NCBI RefSeq assembly: GCF_946222815.1
Contig: NZ_CAMJRK010000043.1
Location: forward strand, 1-12,395
Length of the DNA stretch: 12,395 bases
From: an uncultured Leuconostoc sp.
GTDB lineage: Bacteria > Bacillota > Bacilli > Lactobacillales > Lactobacillaceae
Direction: 5' to 3'
The translations under genes were made by a program, and so were the position numbers. The notes beneath the pieces are model-generated. The model had not been told where the DNA came from and searched no databases. It saw only the letters and a list, made by a program, of their open reading frames with translations. Numbering within the stretch: the first letter of the stretch is position 1; every line of letters begins with the position of its first letter. This document shows positions 8,272 through 12,395 of the stretch, piece after piece.

Positions 8272-9414
8272 TTAAATCATTTCCAAATGCAACTGTTCTG
8301 GTTTTGCCCAACCCATTTTGCGCATCACACGGTAACCCACAAATGACACAATAATTGGCACGACAACACCAACGCCCATATAAGCAGCAAACGCAACTGG
8401 ATTTGATCCCGCCAAAGCCAAAGGCACGATAAACGAATTAAATCCAATCCCCGCCATGGCAAAAGGTGCTGTAACATGAAATGCTATTGTGGCAATTGGT
8501 GCTGCAATGGCTGCCCCAATCATTGGTGGGATAATCAATGCTGGATTTTTGGTCAAATTTGGAAATTGAATTTTTGGCGTCACAATACCTTGTGCAATCG
8601 TTGCACCAATTTTATTTTCTTGAAATGACATTGCGGGAAAACCAACGAAAACAGCTGTTGTCCCAATTAATATTGCACCAGCAGCTTGTGGTGAAGTGAT
8701 ACCAGTTGCGCCAATGGCCACAGCCAAGGCAGCAGCTGAAGCTGGCGTCATCGTCATAGCGCCAAATACCATCGCAACAATCGCCGTACCAATAATCGGA
8801 TTAACTGATACACTTGAAGCAATAAATTGACCCACTGCCACTAATGCCGGTGTCGTAATCATCGCTAAGTAATAGCCACTCACAGTACCAACAATTGTTG
8901 TCGCAGCTGGCACAATTACCATGTCCAATGGTGTTTTACCACTCAACCATTTGCCAAACAACACAGCAATGATAGCTGCCATAACAGCTGATATCGGTTG
9001 ACCTGTTGTAATAATTGCTGAACCAGCAGCTTGTGTCCCAGCATAACCGGTTGCCGTAACGCCTTGAACCGCTGTATTACTAAAAAATACTGCATTGGCG
9101 CCGACCGTTGAAGCAGCCATCGCACTAAACATAACCATCGTGTTTGTTTTCATTTGCGAAGCCACAGCTGCACCAAAAGCGGCTGGTAACATAATTTTTG
9201 TGATTGCACCCATCTGTACCATCGGCGCCCAGTTGATGAATCCAGCAATCGTTTGCAATAGCAATCCCATTCCCAAAGTCACTAAAATGGCATTGGAAAC
9301 TGCAGCCGATGTTTTATACACAATATCACGGACAGATTCTTCTGCTTCACCAACTTTTTCTTGGATTACTTCTTTGTTAATTTGTGTCTCTTTATTAATT
9401 GCATTCTGTGCCAT
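8272..9414 (-). CDS. PTS-IIC/PfoR-like membrane protein, first gene of the liv operon
   Basis: A 380-residue polytopic membrane protein resembling the PTS_EIIC_2 / COG3641 (PfoR) family. A charged N-terminal segment (about residues 1-40, rich in Glu and Lys) is followed by around nine hydrophobic segments, with AAFGAAVASQMKTNTMVMFS, GKTPLDMVIVPAATTIVG and VAMVFGAMTMTPASAAALA standing out. No IIA or IIB domain, phosphorylatable His/Cys domain or PTS partner gene is present in the window. The ATG at 9414 has GGGAG nine bases upstream. It sits behind a Leu-rich leader-peptide attenuator and 29 bases before livJ, so its expression would follow branched-chain amino acid supply. That suggests a role in amino acid or keto acid movement rather than sugar uptake; the substrate is unknown. 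Confidence 0.82.
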   Translation of the reverse strand: MAQNAINKETQINKEVIQEKVGEAEESVRDIVYKTSAAVSNAILVTLGMGLLLQTIAGFINWAPMVQMGAITKIMLPAAFGAAVASQMKTNTMVMFSAMAASTVGANAVFFSNTAVQGVTATGYAGTQAAGSAIITTGQPISAVMAAIIAVLFGKWLSGKTPLDMVIVPAATTIVGTVSGYYLAMITTPALVAVGQFIASSVSVNPIIGTAIVAMVFGAMTMTPASAAALAVAIGATGITSPQAAGAILIGTTAVFVGFPAMSFQENKIGATIAQGIVTPKIQFPNLTKNPALIIPPMIGAAIAAPIATIAFHVTAPFAMAGIGFNSFIVPLALAGSNPVAFAAYMGVGVVVPIIVSFVGYRVMRKMGWAKPEQLHLEMI

Positions 9415-9465
9415 ATTCCTAATCTCCCTTTAATTTACACTTCCATTGAGCAATGCAATCATTGG

Positions 9466-9507
9466 AGAAAAAGAAAAACGCCCCAACGATTGCTCGTTAG
9501 GGCGTTT
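9466..9507 (-). terminator. attenuator terminator of the liv operon leader
   Basis: A 14-base-pair stem (left arm 9494-9507, right arm 9476-9489, one G-U pair) with a GCAA tetraloop is followed on the minus strand by a U-rich tract (TTTTTCTTTTTC). It stands between the promoter and the first structural gene, so it can only act as a regulated attenuator. The left arm carries CCTAAC, which can pair instead with GTTAGG at 9520-9525. Confidence 0.92.
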
Positions 9508-9589
9508 TCACGTCATATTCCTAACCAGCTACATAAACTTACTGTCAAAGTCTAGTAGCTGATTTTGCTCAAATAACAACCAACTAGAC

Positions 9590-9652
9590 TCAAATGAGAA
9601 GGAGGTTGAGGAGAAGTGCACTATTCACTTGTGTATTAAAAGTTTTAATCAT
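9590..9652 (-). CDS. leucine-rich leader peptide of the liv operon
   Basis: A 20-residue ORF, MIKTFNTQVNSALLLNLLLI, starts at ATG 9652 and ends in TGA. AAGGAG stands seven bases before the start, and the promoter is 52 bases upstream of it, so it is the first frame on the transcript. Six of the eight residues 13-20 are Leu, all written as CTC or CTT, followed by Ile. It resembles in plan the leu and ilv leader peptides of other bacteria, in which translation of the sensed codons decides attenuation. The peptide itself probably has no function. No overlapping longer gene explains this stretch. Confidence 0.88.
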   Translation of the reverse strand: MIKTFNTQVNSALLLNLLLI

Positions 9653-9703
9653 ATTATCTCTCCTTATATTGAGCAATTACTTGCTTACTTCTTGATGAAC
9701 ACT

Positions 9704-9732
9704 ACTATACAGATATAAATTAAAAATGTCAA
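9704..9732 (-). promoter_or_regulatory. promoter of the liv operon
   Basis: On the minus strand -35 TTGACA (9727-9732) is separated by exactly 17 bases from -10 TATAGT (9704-9709). Transcription would start near 9697, giving a leader of about 283 bases before the first structural gene. I see no clear CodY-type palindrome over it. Confidence 0.9.
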
Positions 9733-9752
9733 TAGTTTTTATTTTTATCATT

Positions 9753-9775
9753 ATAAATACATAAAAAGTATTTAT
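9753..9775 (-). repeat. AT-only inverted repeat after upp, possible weak terminator
   Basis: An 8-base perfect inverted repeat (ATAAATAC/GTATTTAT, loop of 7) lies between the upp stop and the liv promoter. It has only one G-C pair and no U-run follows on the minus strand, so it would be a poor intrinsic terminator. It is the only candidate for ending upp transcription here. Confidence 0.35.
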
Positions 9776-9800
9776 TTATCATCATTTTTTTAATAAGAGA

Positions 9801-10430
9801 TTACATTGTACCAAATAATCGATCACCGGCATCACCTAATCCAGGAATAATATAACCATTCTTGTCCAAACCCTCATCTAATGATCCGGTATAAATGTCA
9901 ACATCCGGATGTGCCTCTTGAACAGCTTTCACACCTTCAGGAGCCGAAACAAGTGTAATCAACTTGATATGCTTAGCGCCACGTTTTTTAAGTGCAGAAA
10001 TCGCATCTTTTGCTGATCCACCAGTTGCTAACATTGGATCAACCAATAAAACATCTCGTTGATCAATATCTTCTGGTAATTTAATAAAATATTCTACAGG
10101 TTCTAATGTTTCTTCATCACGATACATACCAATGTGACCAATCTTAGCAGCAGGAATCAGTTGTACAATGCCATCTACCATGCCTAGACCTGCACGTAAA
10201 ATTGGCACAACAGCTAATTTTTTACCAGCTAATTGTTTTTTAGTAGTTGTCGCAACAGGCGTTTCTACAACAACATCTTCTAACTGTAAATCGCGACTGG
10301 CTTCATAAGTCATTAACATAGCGATTTCATCGACCAAAGCACGAAAATCTTTGGTCCCCACTTTTTTATTGCGAATCATTGTCAGCTTATGCTGAATCAA
10401 TGGATGATCCATTTCAACAAATTTTCCCAT
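9801..10430 (-). CDS. upp: uracil phosphoribosyltransferase
   Basis: A 209-residue cytosolic salvage enzyme that makes UMP from uracil and PRPP. The start MGKFVEMDHPLIQHKLT matches the family start (MGK-x-DHPLIQHKLT), and the length equals that of Bacillus UPRT. PILRAGLGMVDG near residues 76-87, the PRPP-binding loop VDPMLATGGSA at 130-140 and the uracil-binding C-terminus GYIIPGLGDAGDRLFGT at 192-208 are all present. A TTG 24 bases upstream extends the frame but adds residues not seen in the family. No Shine-Dalgarno sequence precedes the ATG, and a TATAAT lies very close to it, so translation may be leaderless. It stands alone between a terminator and the liv promoter. Confidence 0.97.
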   Translation of the reverse strand: MGKFVEMDHPLIQHKLTMIRNKKVGTKDFRALVDEIAMLMTYEASRDLQLEDVVVETPVATTTKKQLAGKKLAVVPILRAGLGMVDGIVQLIPAAKIGHIGMYRDEETLEPVEYFIKLPEDIDQRDVLLVDPMLATGGSAKDAISALKKRGAKHIKLITLVSAPEGVKAVQEAHPDVDIYTGSLDEGLDKNGYIIPGLGDAGDRLFGTM

Positions 10431-10433
10431 GAT

Positions 10434-10470
10434 ATTATAGATTATATTTGACAAAAGACGGCTATCTTAA
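10434..10470 (-). promoter_or_regulatory. possible upp promoter, very close to the start codon
   Basis: The minus strand has two TATAAT boxes, at 10441-10446 and 10434-10439. The first has a 4-of-6 -35 match, TTAAGA, at 10465-10470 with an 18-base spacer. The start site would then fall only about zero to five bases before the ATG. The terminator at 10528-10552 implies that upp needs its own promoter in this gap. Which box is used cannot be decided from sequence. Confidence 0.4.
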
Positions 10471-10527
10471 GTTCACCAGCAGTTTATCAAGTATATTTCC
10501 TTTCAATTTTACTAACATCATTATATC

Positions 10528-10552
10528 AAAAAAGCGCCCTGCACGGGGCGCT
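10528..10552 (-). terminator. terminator after the brnQ remnant
   Basis: A GC-rich stem of seven base pairs (AGCGCCC at 10546-10552 with GGGCGCT at 10533-10539, six-base loop) is followed on the minus strand by a run of U. It ends the hydratase unit. The truncated permease frame reads straight into it, so it is not the native end of that gene. Confidence 0.88.
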
Positions 10553-10759
10553 TCTGAGGCAGAAAAAACAAGCACGCCTACCTATTGATGCTCTGCTGAT
10601 AAAAATGGTGCCAAAAAATGGCCCAATTGTGAAATGAATTGCGACTAAGAATAATAATCCAAACCAATGTCCAACGGGTTTTGCCACATCGTATACACTG
10701 CGACTACGTGTGAGGCTAACAGCTAACATAGCTAGAAACGGTACAATAATTGACGTCAT
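10553..10759 (-). pseudogene. brnQ: truncated fragment of a BrnQ-type branched-chain amino acid permease
   Basis: About 53 codons encode a membrane segment resembling residues around 50-110 of the LIVCS/BrnQ family: IIVPFLAMLAVSLTRSRSVYD matches the GLPLLGVIA-IG-SR-DG-D region, and VGHWFGLLFLVAIHFTIGPFF matches the highly conserved LTIGPFFAIPRTA stretch. The match breaks off after GPFFGT, where PRTA would follow. The first 50 or so residues and the whole C-terminal three quarters are missing. The ATG at 10759 has no ribosome binding site, and the frame runs into the terminator. It follows the hydratase stop by 19 bases. BrnQ is a Na+- or H+-coupled Leu/Ile/Val symporter; this piece cannot work as one. 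The assignment is by recognition only. Confidence 0.7.
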
Positions 10760-10778
10760 GTCAGTTTTTTATCAACCA

Positions 10779-11570
10779 TTATTTACTCTCCTCAACCTGG
10801 AGAACGACTTTACCAAATCCCCCTGTGAAATCCACACGCCATTCTCCTGCACTTAAACGTGGTGGTAATAAGAACGTCCCCGTAGATGCTTGTGTTCCTG
10901 CCAGAAACGGCTTACCTTGATCTGCTAATTTTGCAACCAACCACTCTAATGACGCTACTGGGTTACCCAAAACTTCGCTGCCTTTTCCCTGTCCAACTTG
11001 CTTGCCATCATGTGTTAACGTGGCACTGACGTCTGCTAATTCAGCAACAGTCAGTGTCTCCCCATCTTGCTGTGTGCCTGACACAACGGCGCCACCCACA
11101 GCAGTATCACTTAACACCAAGTACTTGTCTAGCTTTGGAAACCACGACTTAAAACGCGCATCAGGGACTTCTAAAGCTGGCGCCACGGTTGTATTTTTTA
11201 GTAACGTTTCTTTTGACATGTCAGGTGTCAAATCCACTTTAGCAGTGAATAGCAACTCCACTTCAACTAGTGGTTCATTATATGATGCTAAATCTAAGAC
11301 ATACGGTGATTTTACGAAACGATTAGCCAATTGCGCACCATACAATGGCGAATCCGATGCAAACATGTTTTGCGTTTCAGGAGAAGTGAGCGATACTTTA
11401 TAGCCTGCTGTTGGTTCATTTTTCAATGCCATAACTGCGTCTTGTACCTCATATGCCGTGTCAAAATCATGTACGACATTCACGTAATTGTCCTGATCTA
11501 ATGGGTCATTCTCTTTAAATGCCTCAAACAAATGTTTTGCAAGCTTTTGCTGTTCTAATGTTAATGCCAT
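10779..11570 (-). CDS. 2-keto-4-pentenoate hydratase / fumarylacetoacetate hydrolase-family protein
   Basis: A 263-residue cytosolic protein of the MhpD-type branch (COG3971), whose members hydrate 2-hydroxy-dienoates or decarboxylate related keto acids with a divalent metal. Visible family segments are AGYKVSLTS at 55-63 (usual GYKIGLTS), SPLYGAQL at 74-81, EPLVEVEL at 99-106, PALEVPDAR at 131-139, LGNPVASLEWLVAKLADQGKP at 201-221, and a final GEWRVDFTGGFGKVVLQV. Glu103, Glu105 and Glu134 fit the three metal-binding glutamates. Length matches MhpD (near 270). The ATG at 11570 has GGGAG six bases upstream; an ATG 12 codons earlier would lie inside the attenuator terminator. No other aromatic-degradation gene is nearby, so the real substrate is unknown. 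Its leader senses Thr/Ile. Confidence 0.88.
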   Translation of the reverse strand: MALTLEQQKLAKHLFEAFKENDPLDQDNYVNVVHDFDTAYEVQDAVMALKNEPTAGYKVSLTSPETQNMFASDSPLYGAQLANRFVKSPYVLDLASYNEPLVEVELLFTAKVDLTPDMSKETLLKNTTVAPALEVPDARFKSWFPKLDKYLVLSDTAVGGAVVSGTQQDGETLTVAELADVSATLTHDGKQVGQGKGSEVLGNPVASLEWLVAKLADQGKPFLAGTQASTGTFLLPPRLSAGEWRVDFTGGFGKVVLQVEESK

Positions 11571-11593
11571 AATAATCTCCCACGAAATGAAAC

Positions 11594-11635
11594 AAAAAAG
11601 AGACAAGTTGCTTTTAAAAAGCAGCTTGTCTCTTT
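11594..11635 (-). terminator. attenuator terminator before the hydratase gene
   Basis: An 11-base-pair stem (left arm 11625-11635, right arm 11597-11607) continues after one mismatch into TGCTTTT/AAAGCA, and is followed by six U residues (11594-11599 read on the minus strand). It lies between promoter and gene, so it is a regulated attenuator. Its left arm GACAAGCTGC is also the target of an alternative pairing. Confidence 0.92.
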
Positions 11636-11692
11636 GACAATTATCAGCTGCCTATCAAATGATTGATAGGCACGCCAAACTATCAGCACCTA

Positions 11693-11752
11693 TCACAAAA
11701 TAATGATACTGCTGATAATAATCTGTGTAGTTGTGGTAACTGATGTTGTCAT
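11693..11752 (-). CDS. threonine/isoleucine-rich leader peptide
   Basis: A 19-residue ORF, MTTSVTTTTQIIISSIIIL, starts at ATG 11752 and ends in TGA. Six residues are Thr and six are Ile, in blocks, with one Val and one Leu. This composition is like the thrL and ilv leader peptides of other bacteria and is most unlikely by chance. AGAG stands eight bases upstream, a modest ribosome binding site. It is the first frame after the promoter and is followed by a nested set of alternative hairpins ending in a terminator. It would sense charging of tRNA-Thr and tRNA-Ile. Confidence 0.87.
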   Translation of the reverse strand: MTTSVTTTTQIIISSIIIL

Positions 11753-11783
11753 TTGTTTATCTCTTTTTTTATTTAATATATTT

Positions 11784-11812
11784 ATTAAAACACACTAATC
11801 AATAGTTGTCAA
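11784..11812 (-). promoter_or_regulatory. promoter of the Thr/Ile leader and hydratase unit
   Basis: The minus strand has -35 TTGACA (11807-11812), a 17-base spacer and -10 TTTAAT (11784-11789). The start point would be near 11777, about 25 bases before the leader peptide ATG. Confidence 0.87.
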
Positions 11813-11848
11813 TATTTAATTTAAATCACATAATCAATCATACCTTAA

Positions 11849-12135
11849 TTACTGACTTTCGGCTAAGGGAACTAAAATTTTACCAATAATCGTGACTAAA
11901 ATGACCCCTGTAATCACTTCAAATATACCGTTAAAAGCAACAATATTAACTAACTAGCCTAAAATATTGTCTGTTGGTACGCCTATAAAATTGGTATGCA
12001 TAACCTTAAAACAAACCAGCTTTGATAAGACAACGCTAACAGTATTAACCAAAGCAGCTAATCCAACAACTTGTATTATCACAATAGCCATGAAAAAATT
12101 GTCAGTACTAAATATTTTGTTCGATTATTTGTCAT
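11849..12135 (-). pseudogene. decayed ECF transporter S-component-like gene
   Basis: Two frames on the minus strand give pieces of one likely protein. From ATG 12135, MTNNRTKYLVLTIFS looks like the start of an ECF S component (PF12822-like N-terminus), then runs into a stop. In another frame from about 12091 come VGLAALVNTVSVVLSKL and HTNFIGVPTDNILG, an in-frame TAG, then LVNIVAFNGIFEVITGVILV and TIIGKILVPL, which resembles the C-terminal end of such proteins, closing with TAA at 11849. The total of about 95 codons is roughly half of a normal S component, so a large internal deletion, a frameshift and a nonsense codon are implied. S components bind a vitamin or similar substrate for a shared ECF module; the substrate here cannot be told. 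Confidence 0.55.
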
Positions 12136-12187
12136 CCTACATGTCGTTATCAAAAATAAAGACTGAATTAAACAGTCACGTTATAGT

Positions 12188-12215
12188 TTGTTTTTAATTG
12201 AATTTACGGTATAAT
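12188..12215 (+). promoter_or_regulatory. promoter of the tRNA-Arg gene
   Basis: A perfect -10 TATAAT (12210-12215) stands about ten bases before the mature tRNA. The -35 is poor (TTGTTT at 12188-12193, 16-base spacer), so this is placed mainly on the -10 box and position. Confidence 0.55.
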
Positions 12216-12225
12216 AAAATAGTTC

Positions 12226-12298
12226 GCACTAATAGTTTAATAGGATAAAACGGGGACCTCCTAAGTCTTTGCTCCCAGTTCGATTCTGGGTTAGTGCA
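12226..12298 (+). tRNA. tRNA-Arg (anticodon CCU)
   Basis: The 73-base cloverleaf folds by eye. The acceptor stem GCACTAA pairs with TTAGTGC; the D stem is GTTT/AAAC; the anticodon stem GGGAC/GTCTT (two G-U pairs) closes the loop CTCCTAA with anticodon CCT; the variable region is TGCT; and the T arm is CCCAG-TTCGATT-CTGGG. The discriminator is A, and the genome does not encode CCA after it (TCA follows), so the end must be added. It reads the rare Arg codon AGG. It is a lone tRNA with its own promoter and terminator. Confidence 0.96.
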
Positions 12299-12300
12299 TC

Positions 12301-12329
12301 AAAAAGCACGACTAAAAGTCGTGCTTTTT
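12301..12329 (+). terminator. terminator of tRNA-Arg, probably bidirectional
   Basis: A perfect nine-base-pair core stem (12305-12313 with 12317-12325) is flanked by A on one side and U on the other. It gives a U-run in both directions, so it can end the plus-strand tRNA transcript and the converging minus-strand gene. Confidence 0.93.
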
Positions 12330-12348
12330 CTATTTCTAATAAGACTTA

Positions 12349-12395
12349 TTAACCTTTAATATTTGCTCGTTCAGCTACCGGTAATAAGACATTAC
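12349..12395 (-). CDS. C-terminal end of an unidentified gene, cut by window edge
   Basis: On the minus strand an open frame enters from the right edge and reads NVLLPVAERANIKG before TAA at 12349-12351. It is followed 20 bases later by the bidirectional hairpin terminator, as expected for the end of a gene. Only 15 codons are visible and I cannot assign a function. The other two minus-strand frames are closed by stops. Confidence 0.4.
   Translation of the reverse strand, partial: NVLLPVAERANIKG

Larger units (their letters stand above)
9466..9697 (-). promoter_or_regulatory. Leu-responsive leader-peptide attenuator, five pairing segments
   Basis: Downstream of the leader peptide the RNA has mutually exclusive pairings. 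Segment 1 (9583-9590, AGTCTAGT) begins at the last base of the leader stop codon and pairs perfectly with segment 2 (9549-9556, ACTAGACT). Segment 2 extended (9555-9564, AATCAGCTAC) pairs with segment 3 (9523-9532, GTAGCTGGTT), ten pairs with one G-U. The end of segment 3 (9520-9525, GTTAGG) pairs with CCTAAC in the left arm of the terminator (9496-9501). Inferred logic: a ribosome at the stop codon masks segment 1, so 2:3 and the terminator form; a ribosome stalled on Leu codons leaves 1:2 and then 3:4, giving readthrough. Confidence 0.8.
11594..11777 (-). promoter_or_regulatory. Thr/Ile-responsive leader-peptide attenuator, five pairing segments
   Basis: Segment 1 (11689-11695, TGATAGG) includes the leader stop codon and pairs with CCTATCA in segment 2 (11664-11672). 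Segment 2 TGCCTATCA pairs perfectly over nine bases with segment 3 TGATAGGCA (11649-11657). Segment 3 continues into GCAGC and TTGTC (11647-11651 and 11636-11640), which pair with GCTGC and GACAA of the terminator left arm (11621-11630), forming an antiterminator with a six-base bulge. Inferred logic: a ribosome at the stop codon blocks 1:2, so 2:3 and the terminator form; a ribosome stalled on the Thr or first Ile codons leaves 1:2 and 3:4 and lets RNA polymerase through. Confidence 0.82.

Noticed and set aside
9361..9555. 64-codon open frame on the plus strand over the Leu leader terminator
   Set aside because: It crosses the attenuator hairpin and the start of the membrane protein gene in antisense, with no start signals.
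11002..11403. 133-codon open frame on the plus strand
   Set aside because: It is antisense to the hydratase gene, Ser/Thr rich without family features, and a shadow frame.
11967..12197. 76-codon open frame on the plus strand
   Set aside because: It has no good ribosome binding site; the minus-strand translation of the same DNA gives recognisable membrane-protein pieces, so this is probably a shadow of the pseudogene.
1..12395. CRISPR arrays, insertion sequences, phage genes or attachment sites
   Set aside because: I saw no direct repeat arrays, transposase or integrase frames. The lone tRNA-Arg is an intact gene with no visible duplicate of its 3' end in the window.

Overview
The window is AT-rich DNA from a low-GC Gram-positive bacterium. 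A methionine T-box, ribosome binding sites of the AGGAGG type, consensus TTGACA/TATAAT promoters and the protein sequences fit the Lactobacillales. Leuconostoc or a close relative is my best guess, but this is recognition from protein similarity and not a computed placement. Every protein gene lies on the minus strand; a tRNA gene near the right edge is on the plus strand. The dominant theme is methionine and branched-chain amino acid supply, with a separate RNA attenuation device in front of each unit.

Read in the direction of transcription (right to left): (a) 12349-12395 holds the last codons of an unidentified minus-strand gene, facing a plus-strand tRNA-Arg(CCU) (12226-12298) across a shared hairpin terminator. 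(b) 11849-12135 is a decayed gene for what looks like the S component of an ECF vitamin transporter. (c) 10528-11812 is a transcription unit: a consensus promoter, a 19-residue Thr/Ile-rich leader peptide, a five-segment attenuator, a 2-keto-4-pentenoate hydratase-family gene, a truncated piece of a BrnQ-type branched-chain amino acid permease, and a terminator. (d) 9801-10430 is upp (uracil phosphoribosyltransferase), apparently without a Shine-Dalgarno sequence. (e) 3726-9732 is a six-gene operon: a consensus promoter, a 20-residue leader peptide with six Leu codons, a second five-segment attenuator, a PTS-IIC/PfoR-like membrane protein, then livJ-livH-livM-livG-livF, a complete branched-chain amino acid ABC importer. 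(f) 1-3705 is a methionine unit: a promoter, a T-box riboswitch with AUG specifier and terminator, an S-methylmethionine-type permease (mmuP), homocysteine S-methyltransferase (mmuM) and 5,10-methylenetetrahydrofolate reductase (metF, cut by the left edge).

How they work together: the methionine unit would import S-methylmethionine (or a related amino acid) and make methionine from homocysteine, with MetF supplying methyl-tetrahydrofolate, when tRNA-Met is uncharged. The liv operon would import Leu/Ile/Val when charged tRNA-Leu is short. The Thr/Ile leader controls a hydratase and the relic of what was probably a BrnQ permease. The two leader-peptide attenuators were not in the supplied gene predictions. 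They share one logic: a ribosome that reaches the leader stop codon masks segment 1 and so favours the terminator, while a ribosome stalled on the sensed codons leaves 1:2 and 3:4 free to form and lets transcription through.
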